From Pyxicephalus adspersus (Eukaryota > Chordata > Amphibia > Anura > Pyxicephalidae), in the NCBI RefSeq assembly GCF_032062135.1, contig NC_092869.1, forward strand, positions 49,132,704 through 49,196,703: a stretch of 64,000 nt of DNA, given 5' to 3'. Of the stretch, positions 63,885 through 64,000 are shown piece after piece. The first letter of the stretch is position 1. Each line of letters opens with the position of its first letter. The translations under genes and the position numbers were made by a program. Below the pieces are notes generated by a model. It saw nothing but the letters and a program-made list of their open reading frames with translations. It did no database searches and had not been told where the DNA came from.

Positions 63885-64000
63885 CGATTGGCTCTAGTCT
63901 CTAGGGATTGGATAGGCTGCAATCTCAGTGATGTCACCGGTCTCTAGTGATTGGATAGGCTGCAATCTCAGTGATGTCACCGGTCTCTAGTGATTGGATA
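63885..64000. repeat. 43-bp minisatellite, locus 3 (runs off window)
   Basis: Unit starts at about 63896, 63939 and 63982 keep the 43-bp period, with TCTAGTGATTGGATAGGCTG and CAATCTCAGTGATGTCACCG. This is the same unit as at 3666 and 6256, with GCAATC in place of GCATTC. The array continues past the window end. Confidence 0.9.

Noticed and set aside
1..64000. CRISPR arrays, bacterial operons, ribosome-binding sites
   Set aside because: The sequence is vertebrate-like. The tandem repeats have no spacer structure and no prokaryotic gene organisation is present.

Overview
The window looks like a non-coding, repeat-dense stretch of a vertebrate genome, most likely an anuran amphibian (possibly a ranoid frog; the species cannot be fixed from sequence alone). 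The reasons are AT-rich unique sequence without dense ORFs, CR1-like and other non-LTR retrotransposon 3' ends, hAT- and piggyBac-type DNA transposons and MITEs, and many copies of tail motifs such as ATGTTGGCGCTATATAAATA that are typical of frog genomes. I find no convincing host exon, tRNA or rRNA. The window could be intergenic or lie inside a long intron. Almost every ORF is a chance frame, a translated tandem repeat or a decayed transposon.

Layout. 0-8.2 kb: direct repeats, a CR1 3' fragment, a 43-bp minisatellite split by later insertions (a 28-bp minisatellite, a LINE 3' end, and a 1.57-kb transposon with ~113-bp inverted repeats inside that LINE), then a hAT-family MITE inside another LINE copy. 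8.2-13 kb: mostly unique sequence, one unexplained 168-codon minus-strand ORF, and MITEs with AAAG(T/C)(G/A)GA(A/C)CT ends. 13.0-13.6 kb: repeat-free sequence rich in homeodomain-like and Sox-like sites, a candidate regulatory element. 13.7-19 kb: LINE RT tail, a pyrimidine tract, an internally deleted CR1 on the minus strand, a G-rich minisatellite, and a hAT-like MITE with near-perfect 8-bp target duplications. 19-38 kb: mostly unique sequence with scattered MITEs, palindromic elements and candidate conserved non-coding blocks.

38.6-44.8 kb: a transposon cluster. Its main element is a nearly full-length but decayed hAT transposon (41804-44771) with matching termini, an 8-bp target duplication and a minus-strand transposase pseudogene. 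A fragment of a second copy lies at 38.87-39.3 kb, and short non-autonomous relatives lie at 7.3 and 31.5 kb. 47-56 kb: piggyBac-like MITEs with internal ~50-bp inverted arms, a 21-bp minisatellite in two arrays of opposite orientation (0.1 kb and 1.4 kb), and a 31-bp minisatellite split by another hAT-like element. 56-64 kb: unique sequence, a minisatellite containing a 52-N assembly gap, and at the very end the same 43-bp minisatellite seen near the start.

The most intriguing pattern is a short structured motif, roughly stem1-TGAAGAAG-stem2-loop-stem2'-GCGAAACGCGT-stem1', found at about six loci on both strands. The core bases persist while the predicted stem arms change together. It appears to sit inside DNA-transposon-like repeats and could be a folded functional signal of an unnamed element family.
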